Shown here: positions 5,942 to 6,405 of the stretch, in pieces
How positions within the stretch are numbered: the first letter of the stretch is position 1
Layout of the letters: every line of letters begins with the position of its first letter
Origin: CALMKX01 sp044869955
Lineage (GTDB): Bacteria; Acidobacteriota; Thermoanaerobaculia; Multivoradales; SZUA-115
Direction of reading: 5' to 3'
Assembly: GCA_044869955.1 (NCBI GenBank)
Contig: JBIOYC010000009.1
Location: 1-6,405, forward strand
Length of the DNA stretch: 6,405 nt
Translations under genes and position numbers: made by a program
The notes under the pieces: generated by a model
Told to the model about the DNA's origin: nothing
Databases searched by the model: none
What the model saw: only the letters and a program-made list of their open reading frames with translations

Positions 5942-5952
5942 GGGGCCGGCTG
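5929..5952 (+). repeat. Perfect 12-bp tandem duplication spanning the CGNR stop codon
   Basis: AGGGGCCGGCTG occurs at 5929-5940 and again at 5941-5952. The TGA stop (5939-5941) is formed across the junction of the two copies. With a single copy the frame would read through as GGC TGC CCC, so the present end of the protein may have been created by this duplication. Confidence 0.8.
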
Positions 5953-5963
5953 CCCCGCCGTCC

Positions 5964-6041
5964 TCCCGACCGGAGCCTGCGAAGCACCGACCCTTTGTCA
6001 TCCCGACTGGAGCCTGCGAAGCAGGCGCAGCGGAGGGATCT
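5964..6041. repeat. Dispersed-type intergenic repeat (GTCATCCCGA...GGGATCT) with a partial second copy
   Basis: TCCCGAC[C/T]GGAGCCTGCGAAGCA occurs at 5964-5986 and 6001-6023, 23 bp with one mismatch and a 37-bp period. The second copy is the fuller one. It runs from TTTGTCATCCCGA to GGAGGGATCT, with a perfect internal stem GCCTGC/GCAGGC around GAA (6012-6026) and outer ATCCC (6000-6004) facing GGGAT (6035-6039). The GTCATCCCGA...GGGATCT framework is one I know from intergenic repeats scattered through many environmental bacterial genomes. Confidence 0.6.
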
Positions 6042-6052
6042 CCCCGTCCTCC

Positions 6053-6076
6053 CGCCGGGGCTTGAAAGCCCCGGCG
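6053..6076. repeat. Perfect 11-bp hairpin, CGCCGGGGCTT/AAGCCCCGGCG
   Basis: The left arm at 6053-6063 and right arm at 6066-6076 are exact reverse complements around GA. In practice this gives a stem of about 10 bp closed by TGAA. No T-run follows (the next bases are ACCCACG), so it is not a canonical intrinsic terminator. The GGGGCTTGAAAGCCCC core resembles a dispersed intergenic repeat family. It may still act as a transcript end for the CGNR gene. Confidence 0.6.
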
Positions 6077-6111
6077 ACCCACGCCGCGTTGTGGACCCGC
6101 CGGTTTCCGCC

Positions 6112-6138
6112 GTAGGGGCGGACCCATGTGTCCGCCCT
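6112..6138. repeat. GTAGGGGCGGAC...GTCCGCCC hairpin repeat
   Basis: GGGCGGAC (6116-6123) and GTCCGCCC (6130-6137) form a perfect 8-bp stem around the loop CCATGT. The preceding GTAGG and the whole layout match the widespread 'GTAGGGGCG' intergenic repeat type of environmental bacteria. It is followed by TCTTCTTCATT, a moderately T-rich tract, so weak rho-independent termination on the plus strand is possible. Confidence 0.6.
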
Positions 6139-6165
6139 CTTCTTCATTGCCTCTCCGACCGCGCA

Positions 6166-6195
6166 TCGACAGCTGAATCCGCAGGCCGATAAGAT
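6166..6195 (+). promoter_or_regulatory. Candidate promoter of the TIR-domain gene
   Basis: TCGACA (6166-6171, 5 of 6 to the -35 consensus) is followed after 18 bp by TAAGAT (6190-6195, 4 of 6 to the -10). Transcription would begin near 6202. That would put the in-frame GTG at 6197 outside the transcript and favour the TTG at 6245 as the start codon. Confidence 0.35.
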
Positions 6196-6232
6196 CGTGT
6201 CTTCGGATCTACCAACGGAAAGCTCGGCCACC

Positions 6233-6239
6233 GGGAGGG
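6233..6239 (+). promoter_or_regulatory. Ribosome binding site deciding a TTG start
   Basis: GGGAGGG stands 5 nt before the TTG at 6245-6247. No ATG precedes the TIR domain in this frame downstream of the proposed promoter, and the alternative GTG at 6197 has no comparable Shine-Dalgarno. The TTG is therefore the best start. Confidence 0.6.
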
Positions 6240-6244
6240 CGCCC

Positions 6245-6405
6245 TTGACCCCGCAACCCGCGAAGGTCTTCATCAGCTACAGCCACAAGGACGAGGCCTG
6301 GATGAAGAAGCTGGCCACTCAGCTGGGCGTGCTGGCCCAGGAGGGTCGGCTGGCGGTGTGGGAGGACCGGCAGATCGCTGCGGGGGAGGACTGGTATGCG
6401 GCGAT
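6245..6405 (+). CDS. TIR-domain protein, N-terminal fragment cut by window end
   Basis: The frame from the TTG at 6245 runs off the window after 53 codons. After a short lead (MTPQPA) the sequence reads KVFISYSHKDEAWMKKLA, the first beta strand and helix of a bacterial TIR domain. VWEDRQIAAGEDWYAAI follows; the D-R-x-I-x-x-G-x-x-W pattern is the BB-loop region typical of the TIR_2 type. Bacterial TIR domains often hydrolyse NAD+ or make cyclic ADP-ribose signals, and act in antiphage defence, toxins or signalling. The catalytic Glu would lie further along, outside the window, so activity cannot be judged. Domains fused downstream (NACHT or other NTPase, TPR, WD40, pentapeptide repeats) cannot be seen either. 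The gene has its own candidate promoter and Shine-Dalgarno and is set apart from the CGNR gene by the repeat cluster. Confidence 0.82.
   Translation, partial: MTPQPAKVFISYSHKDEAWMKKLATQLGVLAQEGRLAVWEDRQIAAGEDWYAA

Larger units (their letters stand above)
5942..6244. other. Gene-free stretch packed with three kinds of hairpin repeat
   Basis: No convincing gene is visible on either strand. Short open frames through here translate into peptides such as GGHMGPPL and ADTWVRPYG, which I recognise as typical spurious translations of dispersed intergenic repeats. The stretch contains a 23-bp direct repeat pair with a hairpin, an 11-bp stem with a TGAA-type loop, and an 8-bp GGGCGGAC/GTCCGCCC hairpin. 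A candidate promoter for the TIR gene then lies near 6166-6195. The three hairpins are separately listed. Confidence 0.6.

Noticed and set aside
5964..6023. CRISPR-like direct repeats
   Set aside because: Only two copies, with a 14-bp gap too short for a spacer; the pair belongs to a hairpin repeat of the intergenic type.
5258..6166. 302-codon minus-strand frame under the CGNR gene and the repeat cluster
   Set aside because: It begins with GGHMGPPL-type peptide produced by intergenic repeats and then mirrors the CGNR gene. The plus strand carries the zinc finger.
6197..6199. GTG as an upstream start for the TIR protein
   Set aside because: In frame, but without a good Shine-Dalgarno and lying at or before the likely transcript start. 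TTG at 6245 has GGGAGGG 5 nt upstream.
5998..6273. 91-codon minus-strand frame (MKTFAGCG...)
   Set aside because: Its ADTWVRPYG, VAGAFKPR and GEIPPLR segments are translations of the three hairpin repeats, a well-known source of false small genes. It also overlaps the TIR start.

Overview
This 6.4 kb window is very GC-rich, roughly 70% by eye. It carries five complete or nearly complete genes, plus one gene cut by each edge. The gene styles fit a free-living, high-GC diderm bacterium: a long secreted FG-GAP/VCBS protein ending in an FESGDTSAW-type tail, a lipoprotein lysozyme, a membrane-anchored SGNH enzyme, a lipocalin-like exported protein beside a CGNR regulator, and a cluster of different intergenic hairpin repeats. 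I lean towards Acidobacteriota of the Thermoanaerobaculia type or a similar lineage. That rests on remembered style, not a phylogenetic marker, and is only moderately sure.

Layout. 1-2505 (+) is the 3' part of a large secreted beta-propeller protein with twelve visible calcium-binding DxDxDGxxD repeats and a repeat-free C-terminal region. 2522-3310 (-) is a GH25 lysozyme made as a lipoprotein and converging on the first gene. A 153-bp divergent gap holds the lysozyme promoter and ribosome binding site. 3464-4711 (+) is an SGNH/GDSL hydrolase-like protein with one N-terminal membrane anchor. Its end overlaps by 23 bp the end of the convergent gene at 4689-5216 (-), a secreted lipocalin-like protein. 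5217-5329 is a divergent control region with a near-consensus sigma70-type promoter and several GTAAC/GTTAC half-sites. 5330-5941 (+) is an ABATE/CGNR zinc-finger regulator. 5942-6244 has no gene but contains three unrelated hairpin repeat elements side by side. 6245-6405 (+) is the start of a TIR-domain protein cut by the window edge.

How the genes relate. No operon is visible: each gene is convergent or divergent with its neighbours, or separated by repeats. The one pair that looks functionally linked is the lipocalin-like gene and the divergent CGNR regulator, whose -10 boxes overlap in a region rich in inverted half-sites. The lysozyme, SGNH protein, lipocalin-like protein and FG-GAP protein are all predicted to act outside the cytoplasm, but nothing in the sequence ties them into one pathway. 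The TIR protein could belong to a defence or signalling system further downstream, but too little of it is visible to say. I found no convincing evidence of a wholly new system inside the window.
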